A stretch of 64,000 nucleotides of DNA from positions 16,516,890 to 16,580,889 of the forward strand of contig JBCFYV010002255.1 in assembly GCA_039000515.1 (NCBI GenBank). Direction: 5' to 3'. This document shows positions 21,480 through 32,255 of the stretch, one piece after another (position 1 is the first letter of the stretch; each line of letters begins with the position of its first letter). Source of the stretch: Timema cristinae. Its lineage: Eukaryota; Arthropoda; Insecta; Phasmatodea; Timematidae. Both the position numbers and the translations under genes were made by a program. The notes beneath the pieces are model-generated. The model was not told where the DNA came from, ran no database searches, and saw only the letters and a list, made by a program, of their open reading frames with translations.

Positions 21480-21925
21480 CTACCGATAATATATTTGGAC
21501 TGTTAGAAAACAAATTGTCTATTTAAATTAAACACTAACATTTAGTGCTGATTAGGACGCAAGTACTTGCAATGGAAGCTTTACCGGATGTACAAAATAA
21601 AGTGTAACAATAGATTAAGATGTTTCAGAATTCGCGAGAAGTGGACAAAACTGTACCGAAGAAGTCGTCTGCATACCATAAACAAACAAATGAAGTAATA
21701 CATATCTGTGTTGACTGACGTTGCTCGCAAAATGATTGGCTGGATACATATAACACGTGGTACCCTTCACTTAACGTTCCCGTAACGATGAAGTTATCCT
21801 CTGGACATCTTTGAAGTTAACTGCATCGTGATGGCTCACATTTAAAAACACAGGACTAACTTTTACTTTACGTTACACTACGTGAACATTAAGTGAACGT
21901 CCCGTGAACGTTGATCGTGGTAATG
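21480..21925. mobile_element. Palindromic element H, copy 1
   Basis: Matches 58378-59185 in order: GATTAGGACGCAAGTACTTG, AAACAAACAAATGAAGTAAT, ATGATTGGCTGG and ACACGTGGT. The right end GTGAACGTTGATCGTGG is the inverted form of the other copy's left end. Sub-repeats of GTTCACTTAACG make the ends hard to fix. At the spot where copy 2 has a nested MITE this copy reads GGAAGCTTTACCGG, an empty site. Confidence 0.6.
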
Positions 21926-22079
21926 GCATTATTGAAGATAGGAAAATCACAGTGATAAATGATATGAGTATAAAAAACAACACTCAATTAACTTATCCAA
22001 AATTTGACTTTTGACCTCTAAGTCACTGTCAAACTAGAAAAGGACCAGTGATTTGGGGTTTTTGAAACCTTCTTTATCA

Positions 22080-22565
22080 ATGCGTTTTACTACCCGTTCG
22101 GGCTATATGTAAGTGTACTAATTACGCTAATGTGTTGGGGAGGAAGATTGAATTTAGAGGAAGTTTACCAGCGTTCGGGGTGGAGAGAGAGTGGGAAACC
22201 ATTTAGAAAAAACCACCCTCAGTACATTATTATTATTATTTGCCCCACGTCTTACTACCCGTTCGGGTTATACGCACTTACGCTGATGTGTAATGGTAGG
22301 TTGATTGTGAGATGAAATAGAGGACCTACAGTTTAACGTGGGATCCGAACCACAGTGGAGGCCTGGCATTACCCACATTCACACGATGTCTTGTCAGAGG
22401 TGAAGGAAGGGTTTTGGCAATCAGATAAATCTGTGCCGGGACAGAGGATTGAACCCGGGACTCCCACCCTCAGTATATCAAACTGGGATCGAACCATGAT
22501 CTCCCCATCATCGGCCGTCTAATCTATTGTGACAGTAGCGCTCTATACCATGCGACCACCTAAGT
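22080..22565 (-). mobile_element. SINE C hosting a SINE A
   Basis: The tail (ACTACCCGTTCGGG at the left), body and head (CGCATGGTATAGAGCGCTAC on the minus strand, at the right) are in normal order but are split by a SINE A. Removing the guest and one duplication restores a continuous C copy. Confidence 0.85.
22225..22463 (-). mobile_element. SINE A, nested in SINE C, truncated in head
   Basis: Starts just inside the box-B region of A and ends in tail and TTA run. The 12-bp duplication CCACCCTCAGTA is perfect (22213-22224 and 22464-22475). Confidence 0.93.
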
Positions 22566-22569
22566 GGAT

Positions 22570-23280
22570 TGTAGATTTAGTAAATTTTCTAACCGTCCGG
22601 AAAGGATATTTCAATCTGACTATAATAACTGCTACATGGCCACTTTACACTTTTTTTTATGACATACGAAGAAGCATTTCAACGGCCGGAAGTTTGTTGC
22701 GTGTAAATGGAGTTGTAGAGGCTTCCTGAACCGGCATCATCACCATCTTACCTTGTCTTCCACGCCTATAAAACCCTCCTGCTGCTGATGGATTCCAGTA
22801 CTTCCTCAACCTTGAAGGACCTCCAGTGGACAGAAGAGTATCGTCCTATCTCTCTCTAACAAACTATTCTCCTCTCACTCTACACACAAAGCGAAGCTAT
22901 ATAAGCTAGCCTATACTTGCGCGCGGGAACAATCCGTTTAAGTTCACCACTTTGGTGACTACAAACACAAATTGTTATATATTTTTTTACAAACTATTAT
23001 CATAATGGGGGTGTCCGAAAATTGGTATGTATTACAATATATATATATTAGAGTGTTTAACTATGAAATTAATAAATTAATCTGTATTTTAATTTATTTT
23101 TAATTTCACTTTTAACTTATGATACATTCTTATTCAACGTTATTTATATAATCACATCATTTTCCTCATACTACCTAAAAAATTACTTAACACCAGGATA
23201 ATACACTTAACACATCACACTTAACACTAGCACTTCTATAATTACTAATAAGATAGCAAGACGAATTCGTATACAAATAT
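22570..23280. other. No gene recognised
   Basis: A GC-richer island at 22735-22930 contains CCTATAAAACCCTCC and two short open frames, but no conserved protein, so neither promoter nor exon is called. The rest is AT-rich. Confidence 0.4.
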
Positions 23281-23284
23281 ATAA

Positions 23285-23425
23285 AATCGTCACCATCCCG
23301 TTGGAATCGAACCAGGCTCTCTTAGATATGTGGCCAACCCCATTGACCCCTTAACTTTGATTAAGGTTGTTTCTGTTTACCTTTATTTGAAATGTAAAGT
23401 AGCCATAGTTTGATTCCCGGTGGGG
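23285..23425. repeat. Small palindrome G with tRNA-like arm pieces
   Basis: CCGTTGGAATCGAACCAGG on the left faces AGTTTGATTCCCGGTGGGG on the right. The left half resembles 62035-62150 (CCCAGTTGGGATTCGAACCA, then CACCTTAATCAACC). It may be a distant relative of T. Confidence 0.4.
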
Positions 23426-23429
23426 TTAG

Positions 23430-24465
23430 GAGTTGCATTATTTAATCACTTTATTTAGGTCAGTTTACATAATATTATGGGCTTATTTTTTTAAATAATT
23501 AAATTATATATAGCTGAGGTCAAGTGGTTAAAAAAAGTATAATAAAAAACTTAACCTTTCTAAATAATTTAAAATATATTATGTATTAGTTTACCTTAGT
23601 ACTCTAGTATAAAATGGTGTTGTCCTAGGCTAGGTTGATTTATATGCAGTGTGATTATACCCTTATATGTGGTTAGACCTATAATATCCTCGTTAGTAAA
23701 CCTATTACTATAATAAATAACAGTATTTTAGGTCGTTAGTTATAATAAATAATTTATACAAGATATATTTTTACAATTTTATGAAATTTATCTCAATGGC
23801 CTTAAATTATAATTTTTAAAATGTACATTCTAAAATGTCATATAAACAATATCCTAAAGTGAATTTAAATCTATATTGAATTAGTTTGAATTAAAATATT
23901 ATTATGAAGGTCTTATTATAGATTAACTAAGTTATTATTACTATCCAACTACTAATACAAATAAATCAGTAACTGTATTGTTTTACTTAATAATGGAGGA
24001 AATTAATATTTATGCTTTTAATTATTCAAAGTTTGATAAATATTCTAATGGTTTGCATAATATATTAGCGTGTCATATATTAATTAGATTATTTGAATAT
24101 TCGATTGACCATAAGTACTTTCCCTGTTTAATACGGCTAGTAATAAAACTTTCACATTTTATTTAGAATATTAATTAGTCAATTATAATATTAGATCATT
24201 CTATTCTACACATTTATTAAAATAAAATAATATATATGTATAATCCAATTTTCTTACTAATGGACATACCTTACAGCTAGACAAACTACTGTATCTACCT
24301 TCACGTATTAATACGTCAAGTCATGGGATTGATATTGTCACTACCGATAAAATGGCACTAATATAATAGTAGCATGTTATCAATGTTGCTTGCAAAATAA
24401 AAGTGTTTATTTTATAAAAGTTGCTACAAATATCCATTTGTAATAAAATCAAGGTATATTTATCA
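23430..24465. other. Very AT-rich, nothing recognised
   Basis: No exon, RNA gene or element end supported. Confidence 0.55.
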
Positions 24466-24469
24466 CGCA

Positions 24470-24670
24470 ACTACCTGCATCGGTGGGCACGTGGGCTAAA
24501 TGTCAAGCTCATCTAGTATGGTTTTTCAGTCACGGCGAAGTCAGTTCGGTCATCTCTACTAAGTATAGTTTATCACCTTTCCTTCACGCCAATGCGGGTA
24601 CCTTTATTCTAAAACACTACCTTCCTCATCTCTAACAAATAAAAGTAGTTATCATATTATACGCAGATAA
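24470..24670 (+). mobile_element. SINE D copy
   Basis: The head GCATCGGTGGGCACGTGGGC followed by TAAATGTCAAGCTCATCTAG defines family D; it recurs at 43270, 53878 and 28770. The body CTTCACGCCAATGCGGGTAC is shared with B and C. A standard box B is not seen because the region is changed (GTCAGTTCGGTCATC). The hairpin tail is missing here. Confidence 0.6.
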
Positions 24671-24689
24671 TCTGACCGCATTGGCGGTA

Positions 24690-24750
24690 TAAGTTCACTG
24701 AAAAAAAGGAATTGACCTGTCGTAAGACAGAACACTTGATAAATATTAAA
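24690..24750 (+). repeat. LINE L1 3' end only
   Basis: AGTTCACTGAAAAAAAGGAA, TTGACCTGTCGTAAGACAGA and ACAC are the last bases of L1; no coding part is present. It lies directly beside a SINE tail-like ACAAGGTAGTAAGACGTGGTG. Confidence 0.65.
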
Positions 24751-24784
24751 TAAAACCTACACAAGGTAGTAAGACGTGGTGATT

Positions 24785-25035
24785 TTGTTTATCACGATGT
24801 CTTACTACCAGTTTGGTTATATGCATATATACTAATTACGCTAATAAGTCAGGGATGAGAAAGATTGAATTTAGACCCAGTGTATTCCCATTTGCAGGGA
24901 GATATTGAGTGTAAAACCATTTTGAAAACAACCTCAGTGCATACGACTGGGATTCAAACCCTATATTCCTAACACCATCAGTACATTCTCTTGATAGAGT
25001 AGCGCATTTGACAGTTCGACCACTGAAGCAGGTCT
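24785..25035 (-). mobile_element. SINE C, near full length
   Basis: Tail at the left (ATGTCTTACTACCAGTTTGG), body and head at the right (minus strand CGAACTGTCAAATGCGCTAC). Box B reads GGTTTGAATCCCAGTCG. The hairpin is lost (CCAGTTTGG). Confidence 0.75.
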
Positions 25036-25048
25036 ATTTGGCAGAAAA

Positions 25049-25432
25049 TTAAAACCACATGTGACAAATTTTAAACAAATTAGTGTGGTTTGACCTTGAA
25101 ACGACAGCCCTTTCTCCAATTACACGAAACCGCACTCCATCCAATAAAATACCAGCCAGCACTCTCTCAAAAGAACACAACATGAAGGGTGTGGAACCTA
25201 AACAGGAAAAATATTTTGGACCAGATTTCGGTGTGTAAGGGAAGAAAGGGGGGGGGGGGGGGGGGGAAAGGTTGAAGTGGTAAAGATTTGAACACACACT
25301 CGTTGTACCTTTTAACAACTTTGGCAACCCGTAATAGCAATGGTTTTCAATCATTTTTCGGCTACTTACCTCCACATTCGTAAATAATATCACAAGTACG
25401 GTAAGAATTGGTTTTTCAAAATAAATATACAC
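25049..25432 (-). other. 127-codon open frame, unrecognised
   Basis: The longest frame outside the cuticle gene in the 20-30 kb region. It contains a run of prolines caused by a G run at 25249-25267, which is low complexity. The C-terminal part has no motif I know. Neither splice signals nor family resemblance support a gene. It may be part of an unclassified repeat. Confidence 0.2.
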
Positions 25433-25639
25433 ATTTTAATAAAATTAAAGCCCTTCTCTATATTTGTAATAAAGTTTAAAAAAAACTCACTACACAATTA
25501 AGGAAGGAAGAGTATTATTTTGATTTAAAAAAATCTTCCGATAATATGTTTTTTCCAACAGTTCATTTATTTGAGGCATTTAACGTACACACTGATTAAT
25601 TTGATTATTTTAAGCACAAGATAGTTTCTTTGAGCTAGA

Positions 25640-25870
25640 GTGAAAAGGCCTACCAATTTGGCTGGAAAGGCATTATTATTCCCATACCTTCCAGGGTTAT
25701 TTTACACGCCACAATCGACAGCTTTATTATCCCCTCCAGAGGAAGTTGTGCTACGTACGGATTTTTATCACTAAAAAAACAAACAACTTTAACCCCTGTT
25801 GGGTTTGAACCCACAAATATCGTGTACGGAGGTGAGAATTTTACCCTAAGAACACCACGTTTGACTCCAA
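25640..25870 (-). repeat. Repeat F, copy 2, with tRNA-like flank
   Basis: Inverted match to 16985-17190 (GGAAGTTGTGCTACG, CCACAATCGACAG, CCAGGGTTATTTTAC). It is followed by TGTTGGGTTTGAACCCACAA and GGAGGTGAGAATTTTACCCT, an arrangement like T-arm and anticodon region of a minus-strand tRNA-like sequence. Confidence 0.5.
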
Positions 25871-26194
25871 ATCAATGTATTTAATTATTCCAAACATTTT
25901 AACCAATATATATTCACTGTAATTAAATTTATTTAAGTTTGAGCACAAAAAGAAAGATAAAATATTAACAAAAATACAGAATTTATATTGATTGGAAAAT
26001 ACATCAAACATATTACCAACAATAGATAATGATATTTCTGGACTTGTTTCAAAGAAAACATTTTTTTTGGTATACATTAGGTACCAGATGGAGATAAAAA
26101 AAGAAAGGCTATCATCACTAAATTATTTTAGTTTAACCCTTAAAAATGCGTCAAAAATAGTAGAAAACAACTGTCTTAGGAGTTACCTTAACAA

Positions 26195-26250
26195 TATACT
26201 AGATCTCCGATGACGGGAAGAGCGGGTTCGAATCCCAGTAAGGGGTCTTA
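26195..26250 (+). repeat. SINE C head fragment
   Basis: CTAGATCTCCGATGACGGGA and GCGGGTTCGAATCCCAGT match the second half of the C head through box B. The sequence then diverges. Confidence 0.5.
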
Positions 26251-26477
26251 AACGGCTTCATAGATGGCAATAGGACGGGGAAGGGGGGAACCATTGCAAT
26301 GAATAAAATATGTAATTTTTTCAGTTTAAAATTTTTTGGGGGTGAAGGGGGGAACTTAATTAGTACGCTTTTAAAATGCAGTTTACATGAGTATACCTTT
26401 TGAAAATCAAATTTCTGAGGTATTCTTAAGATTTAGCAAATGCATTAGACACCTCTGGTGTGAGCTAACTACAACCC

Positions 26478-27000
26478 GTTTCAGTGACCGCATGGTCTAA
26501 AGCGCTACTATCGCAATAGACTATACTGCCGATGACGGAAAGATCGTGCCGGCTCGATACCGGTCAGGTGTACCGGGGGTGTTTTTTCCAAAACAGTTTT
26601 CCTCTCTCTTTCTTTCTCTCTCTACGGGAAATGCATGTATACTGCCTATAAATATAGACTCTATATTCCTTAAAACCATTAGAGTAATTAGTAGATAGGT
26701 GATCTGGCTGTCTAGGGAGTAAGAGTCAGACTTCTGTGCTGAGGGTTCGGGGCTCAATCCTCGGTCCCGGCACAGATTTATCTGATTACCAAACCCTTCC
26801 TTCACCTCTGACAAGATGTGTATTAATCAGAACTTGTGAATGTGTGTAATGCCAGGCCTCCACCTGGTTCGGATCCACGTTAAACTGTAGTCCTCCATTT
26901 CATCTCACAATCACCCTACCATTACACATTAGCGTAAGTGTGTACAACCCAAACGGGTAGTAAGACGCGGTGCTAATAATATAATAATAATTATAAAATA

Positions 27001-27037
<37 letters not shown>

Positions 27038-27080
27038 ATTTGTACATAAGCGTATAACATATACGAGTAATAGTAAAGTA
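26478..27080 (+). mobile_element. SINE C hosting a SINE A
   Basis: The C head (GTGACCGCATGGTCTAAAGC) and body precede the guest. The C tail (ACATAAGCGTATAACATATA) resumes after it. Joined, they form one C copy. Confidence 0.8.
26694..27036 (+). mobile_element. SINE A2 subtype, nested in SINE C
   Basis: Complete copy of the A2 subtype, recognised by the extra TGTATTAATCAGAACT block between ACAAGA and TGTGAATG. Flanks AATTAGTA and AATTTGTA are a probable 8-bp duplication with one mismatch. The TAA run turns into a long TTA run (27001-27036), so the microsatellite is partly inverted. Confidence 0.85.
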
Positions 27081-27089
27081 AGTTGGTAG

Positions 27090-27360
27090 GAAAAAAAACC
27101 TCGACACTTTGCTAAATGCTATATGTGTTATTGGGACTGAAAGGTCAATGACATTGATATTATCTGTCCAGCTTTTTACTTTCCAGTGTGGGGGTACACC
27201 GCAATAATTTCGGCCTTCAAGGTCCATTGACTAAACAAACATAGTTGTTACCTTTCATTTCCTGTGCTGTAAACTGTATTCGGACCATTATCTGAGCTTG
27301 ACATGTCTCCAGAATACTGTAGCACTTTCACAAGCATGCTACACCTGCCATCATTCTATA
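27090..27360. other. No gene recognised
   Basis: A 64-codon minus-strand frame (27033-27227) has no recognisable motif. Confidence 0.45.
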
Positions 27361-27362
27361 GT

Positions 27363-27640
27363 AAGATTCCCTTTTGGTAGGGTAAAGATTCAGCTACCTA
27401 TTGGACGGTGATTAATCTGCCCCGCAAATAGATTTTATCTGATTTATCCAAGCTCTCATTACACCTCTACAATATCTTGTGATGTGTTAATCCAGTCCAC
27501 CGATTTCACTTCCTTAAACTGTAGAGTTTTCATTCATTCACAAACACTTACACCTTACCATTAGCAGTAAGTCCCTATTAACCCTACATTTTAGTAGTAA
27601 GACCAGTGCTAATAATTAATATTAATCTTGTAGAAAGCAT
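27363..27640 (+). mobile_element. SINE A, old degraded copy
   Basis: The order of A is still visible: ATTTATCTGATTTATCCAAG, ACACCTCTACAATATCTTGT, TAAACTGTAG, CATTCACAAACACTTACACC, TTACCATTAGC and a decayed tail TAGTAGTAAGACCAGTGCTA. It is clearly more diverged than all other A copies. Confidence 0.7.
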
Positions 27641-27654
27641 ATTACACCTATCCT

Positions 27655-28055
27655 TTTGAGCTAGTTAATATCATTGCAACCTATTAAAGTCACCCTATCT
27701 CTATCTTGAGCTAGTTATATCCAGTCTACCTCATTACACCCTATCTCTATACTTGAGCTAGTTATATCCAGTCTACCTCATTACACCCTATCTCTATCTT
27801 GAGCTAGTTATATCCAGTCTACCTCATTACACCTATCTTATCTTGAGCTATTTATCCAGTATACCTCATTACACCTATCTTATCTTGAATCTAATTTTAT
27901 CAGTATCCTTCATTACAGCCTATCCCTATCTTGAACTATTTATATGCAGTCCAACCCCATTACACCCTATCCCTATCTTGAACTAGTTCTATCCACTCTA
28001 CCTTATTACATCCTACATCTATCTTGAGCCAGTTATATTCATTTCATATTACTAC
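27655..28055. repeat. 46-bp minisatellite, array 1
   Basis: About eight or nine units of CCTATCCCTATCTTGAGCTA, GTTTTATCCAGTCCACCTCA, TTACAC (with variants) in tandem. Inverted, the unit encodes VDWIKLAQDRDR and then TAA TGA, which is the C-terminus of LINE L2. The array directly abuts an L2 remnant. The unit is not a multiple of three. Confidence 0.88.
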
Positions 28056-28460
28056 ACTATAGTTCTTTCAGGTTCATTCTAATGTTATCCTCCCATCTGT
28101 CTCTAGGTCTTCCTAATGGTCTCTTTCCAGTTTGCGGGTAAATATTCAGAACACGGTTCTAGAATCTTCCATTCACACTTCATGTCCTGCGAGATTTGAC
28201 TATCCTAACAATGTCTTGTGACGAGTACAGGGCATACAGCTCATTATTATGTTACCTCTTCCACTCTCCACAATGTTTATTTTTGGACCAAATATTTTCC
28301 TAAGAACTTTGTTTTTGAATACCCTAAATTTCTTCTCTTAATTTAATGTAAGAGACCACGTTTCAAAGTTATATATAACAACCTGCGAAACTATGGTTTT
28401 GTATATTTTTGGGTTTTATATTAATTTCTTGACAGTAGGCCATGTAATAGCATCTTCCAA
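28056..28460 (-). pseudogene. LINE family L2, reverse-transcriptase C-terminal remnant
   Basis: Minus strand reading, with stops: IYKTIVSQVVIYNFETWSLT, then FRVFKNKVLRKIFGPK, then a region matching the frame at 41177-41485 (GH-V-MEDSRTVF). These are the Y-G-E-W / L-FE-K-LR-I-GP order of non-LTR reverse transcriptases after the catalytic palm. More decayed than the copy near 41 kb but longer. Confidence 0.8.
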
Positions 28461-28769
28461 GATTATTTATTTCTAATTTACACTTTAATTTTATTATTAA
28501 TAGTTAAAATTGTTCCTAATTATTTTTACTATAGCATTAGTATACCCTAACAAATGCTAATATATTTCCTAAAAATTATACCTTCCTCATCCATACCTCT
28601 TTAGTATAAATATGCAGATATCCCAGGTGGGTTTTAATACGTGATTCAAATAAACAACTTAACCACCAGGATGTCTGTATAATTTTTATACTAAACGTTT
28701 ATTTTTATTTAGAAACTTCTGTAATTATTTCTTGCTTGAGAGATCACTGGCATTGATTAGTTCCAAATA

Positions 28770-29170
28770 TTTCACATAGGTGAACACGTGGACAAAGTCT
28801 CGCATTGTCTGGTTCGACGGTGAATGGAAGACTAAAGTTATTATTATTATTATTATTATTAGCACCGCGTCTTACTACCCGTTCGGGTTATACGCACTTA
28901 CGCTAATGTGTAATGGTAGGGTGATTGTGAGATGAAATGAAGGACCTACAGTTTAACATGGAATCCGAACCACGGTGGCGGCCTGGCATTCCTCACATTC
29001 ACAAGATGTCTTGTCAGAGGTGAAGACTAAAGTTAAAATCCGTGCCAGTTGAACTGAGGTGATGTTTTAAAAATAAATTTACTCTGGATTATTTCATCAC
29101 TCTTACTTCTCTCAAATGTTGGTACATTTCCTCTAAATTATATCTTATTATACCTATTTCATTAGTGTAA
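28770..29170 (+). mobile_element. SINE D hosting a SINE A
   Basis: Head GAACACGTGGACAAAGTCTC and GTCTGGTTCGACGGTGAATG before the guest; CCGTGCCAGTTGAACTGAGG and CAAATGTTGGTACATTTCCT after it. Joined they form one D copy. Confidence 0.65.
28841..29021 (-). mobile_element. SINE A, 5'-truncated, nested in SINE D
   Basis: Ends at the CACCTCTGACAAGA block. Perfect 14-bp duplication GAAGACTAAAGTTA (28827-28840 and 29022-29035). Confidence 0.93.
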
Positions 29171-29174
29171 ATAT

Positions 29175-29700
29175 GCGAATATCTAGGATGGGCATTAAAT
29201 GGGGTAGGGTTAATCATACACAAATCACTCAAACAAATTTTCTACATTTCTTTAATACCTTAAATCCACACAAAATAGAAAAGATGATTTACAAAATTAT
29301 TTGTTTAAATAATATTTTAAAAACCCTATCCCAATTATTTAATAAAAGGCCTCTACTAACGAAAGTACTCTTTATAAATTCAGGTTATGTTATTTTTTAT
29401 CACATTGATTAAAACTTTATCAAAATACGGTATCTTTAGAGAGATAAAATAAGTATTTAGATAAATACTTACTTCCTGAACAATACAACTATCTCCTTTA
29501 CAGGATTACTAGAATTTCTTCATAAAAAACCAGAGCTATGATAATGAAACCAAACAAACCTCTTTATTCCATTCGTTCTTAGCCACATATATCAATTATT
29601 AAAATATGATAATTTATAAAAAGTGGTCACACAATAAAAGTTGCCGACCTTGGAAGAAAACAAATTAACATGCATCGCGTGTTTGCTAGAATTTTTTTTT
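29175..29700. other. No gene recognised
   Basis: A 79-codon frame (29173-29412) is Asn/Lys/Ile-rich, as expected by chance in AT-rich DNA. Nothing else seen. Confidence 0.45.
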
Positions 29701-29704
29701 GCAT

Positions 29705-29900
29705 TTTAGTACCCGTTGGGGGTATCCCCATAATTTCACTAAGAGGTACAGGATGGATAAGGTAGTGTTAAAGGACCTATACCCGTATTTGCTTGGAGGG
29801 AGGTATGGTAAATAATTTAGGAAAATAACACTTCAGTAAACCCTGATGAGAACAAGACAGATAATACGATACTGACGCCTTTATCTGAGAGACTATAGGT
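29705..29900 (-). mobile_element. SINE C, old copy
   Basis: CCCGTATTTGCTTGGAGGGA, ATAATTTAGGAAAATAACAC and ACTGACGCCTTTATCTGAGA mark body and head on the minus strand. The tail is represented only by TAGTACCCGTTGGGGGTAT. Confidence 0.55.
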
Positions 29901-29983
29901 GCCAATAGCTCAATAAATGGTTATGGTTACTCAATGTCTCTTCCTCCCGAAGCATAATTCTACCCATATGTGCTACACACTTC

Positions 29984-30228
29984 CAGGGTACAGGGGAAAG
30001 AGGGGGAAAGTATGATTTTAACACAAATGTAGCTAGTGCTTCCATCTGTTAGACAATCATGAAAACTTTTAAATGTACTTTAGATTATGGTTTAAAAAAA
30101 AGGTCGCTGTCATATTTAAATTGATTTAAAAAAAGTTTTTTCTGGGGGTAGTTATGGGGTTTGAGATAAAAAAAAGTTTTCTTGTAAAATGTGTGAAATG
30201 TGAATATTACCCCTTTTTCCCTAGTACT
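29984..30228 (-). mobile_element. Palindrome-ended repeat N, copy 2
   Basis: Inverted relative to 4590-4823: GGGTACAGGGGAAAGAGGGG at the left, TTAGACAATCATGAAAACTT, then TGTCATATTTAAATTG, and the right end CCCCTTTTTCCCTAGTAC facing the left end. About 245 bp without coding capacity. Confidence 0.6.
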
Positions 30229-30244
30229 ATTTATTTTAACTAAG

Positions 30245-30440
30245 TCAAAGTAGTAGGAAACAGGAAGGTAGAGTTATATTAAAATGTACCAGTATCTGCA
30301 TGAAGAGAGTGTAGGAAGCTATCAAGGAAAAAATCTTCCGCAGTATACTGGGCCTGAATTTGGGCCCCGATCTCTACTTCACCGACAAAACAGACTAGAT
30401 GTGCTTGATTAGTCCACGTGCCCACCGATATGGGCCTGGC
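30245..30440 (-). mobile_element. SINE D, minus copy
   Basis: CATATCGGTGGGCACGTGGA begins the head on the minus strand. The body (TGCAGATACTGGTACATTTT) is at the left. Confidence 0.55.
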
Positions 30441-30454
30441 ATGTCCTGTTTTTG

Positions 30455-30590
30455 TCACCTCTATTTAGAACTGGAGCAATATTTTATTTAGTTAGGCAAA
30501 ATAAAAGTTTTGCCATAAAAACTGAAAATAAAAAAACTGGTCTTTTCTCGCGTTCCCTTCCATACCACAGTAAGGTAGTTTAGAAGAGAC
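30455..30590. repeat. MITE P, one arm
   Basis: GAACTGGAGCAATATTTTAT, TTAGGCAAAATAAAAG and CATAAAAACTGAAAATAAAA match the right arm of P near 11280-11345. The other arm is absent. Confidence 0.5.
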
Positions 30591-30599
30591 CAGTTGGCC

Positions 30600-30885
30600 G
30601 AGTTTTTGCGCAACATGTGTCTCTTCGGCCTCGGACTTGGTCCAGTTATGATTGTCTGCCTTTAGCTAAACACGCCTTGAAAATATCAGGTGGGGCCGCT
30701 AAGGGCATACACATAACCACATACCTTAGCTCTATATATCAAGGTCAAGTCTGATCAGACAAGTCAAACACAATTCGCACAACAACCACTACCTGTATTT
30801 TTACGTTAACCAAGAAGGTCTCATATCAAGTTCCTCGTGCTTTTGTTTAAGTAACTTTTTAAAGCACGTTTTAACATAAAGGTTA
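30600..30885. other. Unassigned stretch with a TATA-like box
   Basis: CTCTATATATCAAGG (about 30731) precedes GATCAGACAAGTC by about 20 nt, a layout like an insect core promoter. No start codon follows within the next 100 nt, so a link to the cuticle gene 5.6 kb downstream is only a guess. Confidence 0.2.
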
Positions 30886-30887
30886 TA

Positions 30888-31105
30888 CTCAAATTGGTGG
30901 GCACGTGATTTAAGACGTTACTCTCTCAATAGACTGCTTTGTGGCTGACGGAGAGTTAGGGGTTATAATTGAGAGTTGTATTTCCTGAGCGGTTTCCCAA
31001 TTTTTATGCACGTGAATAAGGGTGGATTTCGAATATTGTTTACCTTCCTCGTACCATCCCTTTAGTATGAATTTATGGACATCCCTGGTGGGTAGTAGGA
31101 GCCGT
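30888..31105 (+). mobile_element. SINE D/C mosaic copy
   Basis: The start AAATTGGTGGGCACGTGATT is D-like, the middle ACGTTACTCTCTCAATAGACTG is C-like, and the end GCACGTGAATAAGGG and CTTCCTCGTACCATCC is body. Either an intermediate subfamily or a patchwork. Confidence 0.5.
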
Positions 31106-31362
31106 ATTCAATAACGAGGCTAAACGTTGGAGTACACTACCAGCATTTTGTAGATTAGACATCCCCTGGTCTTCTACTGACAGTGGAGGTTATGTAGCCG
31201 TGTTCTGAGTTTGGTGGGCACCATGTAGATAGGGTTACTTCGTCCCGACGAGTTGATAATTATGATTATATTTACTATGTAGTGACAGTAGAAGTATTTA
31301 ACTTAACCTAAACGTAATCAACCAGACCATGGTAACCATAGGAATAATTCCCCTTAGGAGAA

Positions 31363-31513
31363 TTATTATTATTAGCACCGCGTCTTACTACCCGTTCGGT
31401 TACGCACTTACGCTAATGTGTAATGGTAGGTGATTGTAGATGAAATGAAGGACCTACAGTTTAACGTGGAATCGAACCACGTGGAGATCTGTCATTCTCA
31501 CATTCACAAGATG
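31363..31513 (-). mobile_element. SINE A, 5'-truncated
   Basis: Truncated at CACATTCACAAGATG. Flanks CCTTAGGAGAA and CCTAGGAGAA are a probable duplication with a one-base indel. Several single-base deletions make it older than the other truncated copies. Confidence 0.85.
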
Positions 31514-31524
31514 CCTAGGAGAAA

Positions 31525-32250
31525 AAATACCTTTAGTACCACTGAGTTGAACTCGGACTCAGCCAAGAATGATGACCACAATATCAAGTGGTAGGCCGGT
31601 ATGAGTGTTGAGCTGTAGGAAAGCATTTCTACTCAATTCTAACTTGTACTCCACTCCACCTTCTGTTTATCTCGGTCTCGTTCTTGCGCACTGACTTAAG
31701 GCCCTTGGCCCTGTCGAGTGCAAGTCTAAAATCTATTTGGTGGTAGGGTTAAAGGCATGGCGTGTGGCTTCACAACCGACAAAAGTACCCTTCTACGCCA
31801 ACAAGAACAGACATATCATGGAAACCGTAGATGGCGCTAGCTACCAGCTATGTCTTGGGGAAAAATCAGTTTACTCGAGAACGAGTGAAATTTGTATGTT
31901 AATATTTTAACACACCCTTCTAAGATAATGTATTGAAGTTTATTAATTGTTACATTTTTCCTATTTATTTTTTTGTTATGAAGTCAGCATTTTTTTATTG
32001 AAAAATGTCAATTTTATCGATATTTGATCACTGTTAAAATTATATAGGAGGTGTGTATATAAAAAGTATAACTTAATCAACATGCTTCTATTCTTGAACA
32101 AAGCGTTTCCGAAAAGAAAATTGCAAAACAATGAAACTTCTTAAAAATAAACGTTTGTTCCCATAGCTTTGTATTTCCACGCCAAATGAAAAGAGCCAAT
32201 CGCCTTAAGACGCGGTGTCAACACAATATAAGGTTAATAACGATTTATTC
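31525..32250. other. No gene recognised
   Basis: No conserved frame or element was supported. A short ACGCGGTGT near 32213 may be chance. Confidence 0.45.
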
Positions 32251-32255
32251 TAAGA

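Noticed and set aside
25049..25432. A 127-codon gene
   Set aside because: A G-run supplies the proline tract, the frame has no family resemblance and no splice or start context.
30731..30770. Cuticle-gene promoter
   Set aside because: TATA-like and start-like motifs exist, but no start codon or donor site follows that could join the known exons.
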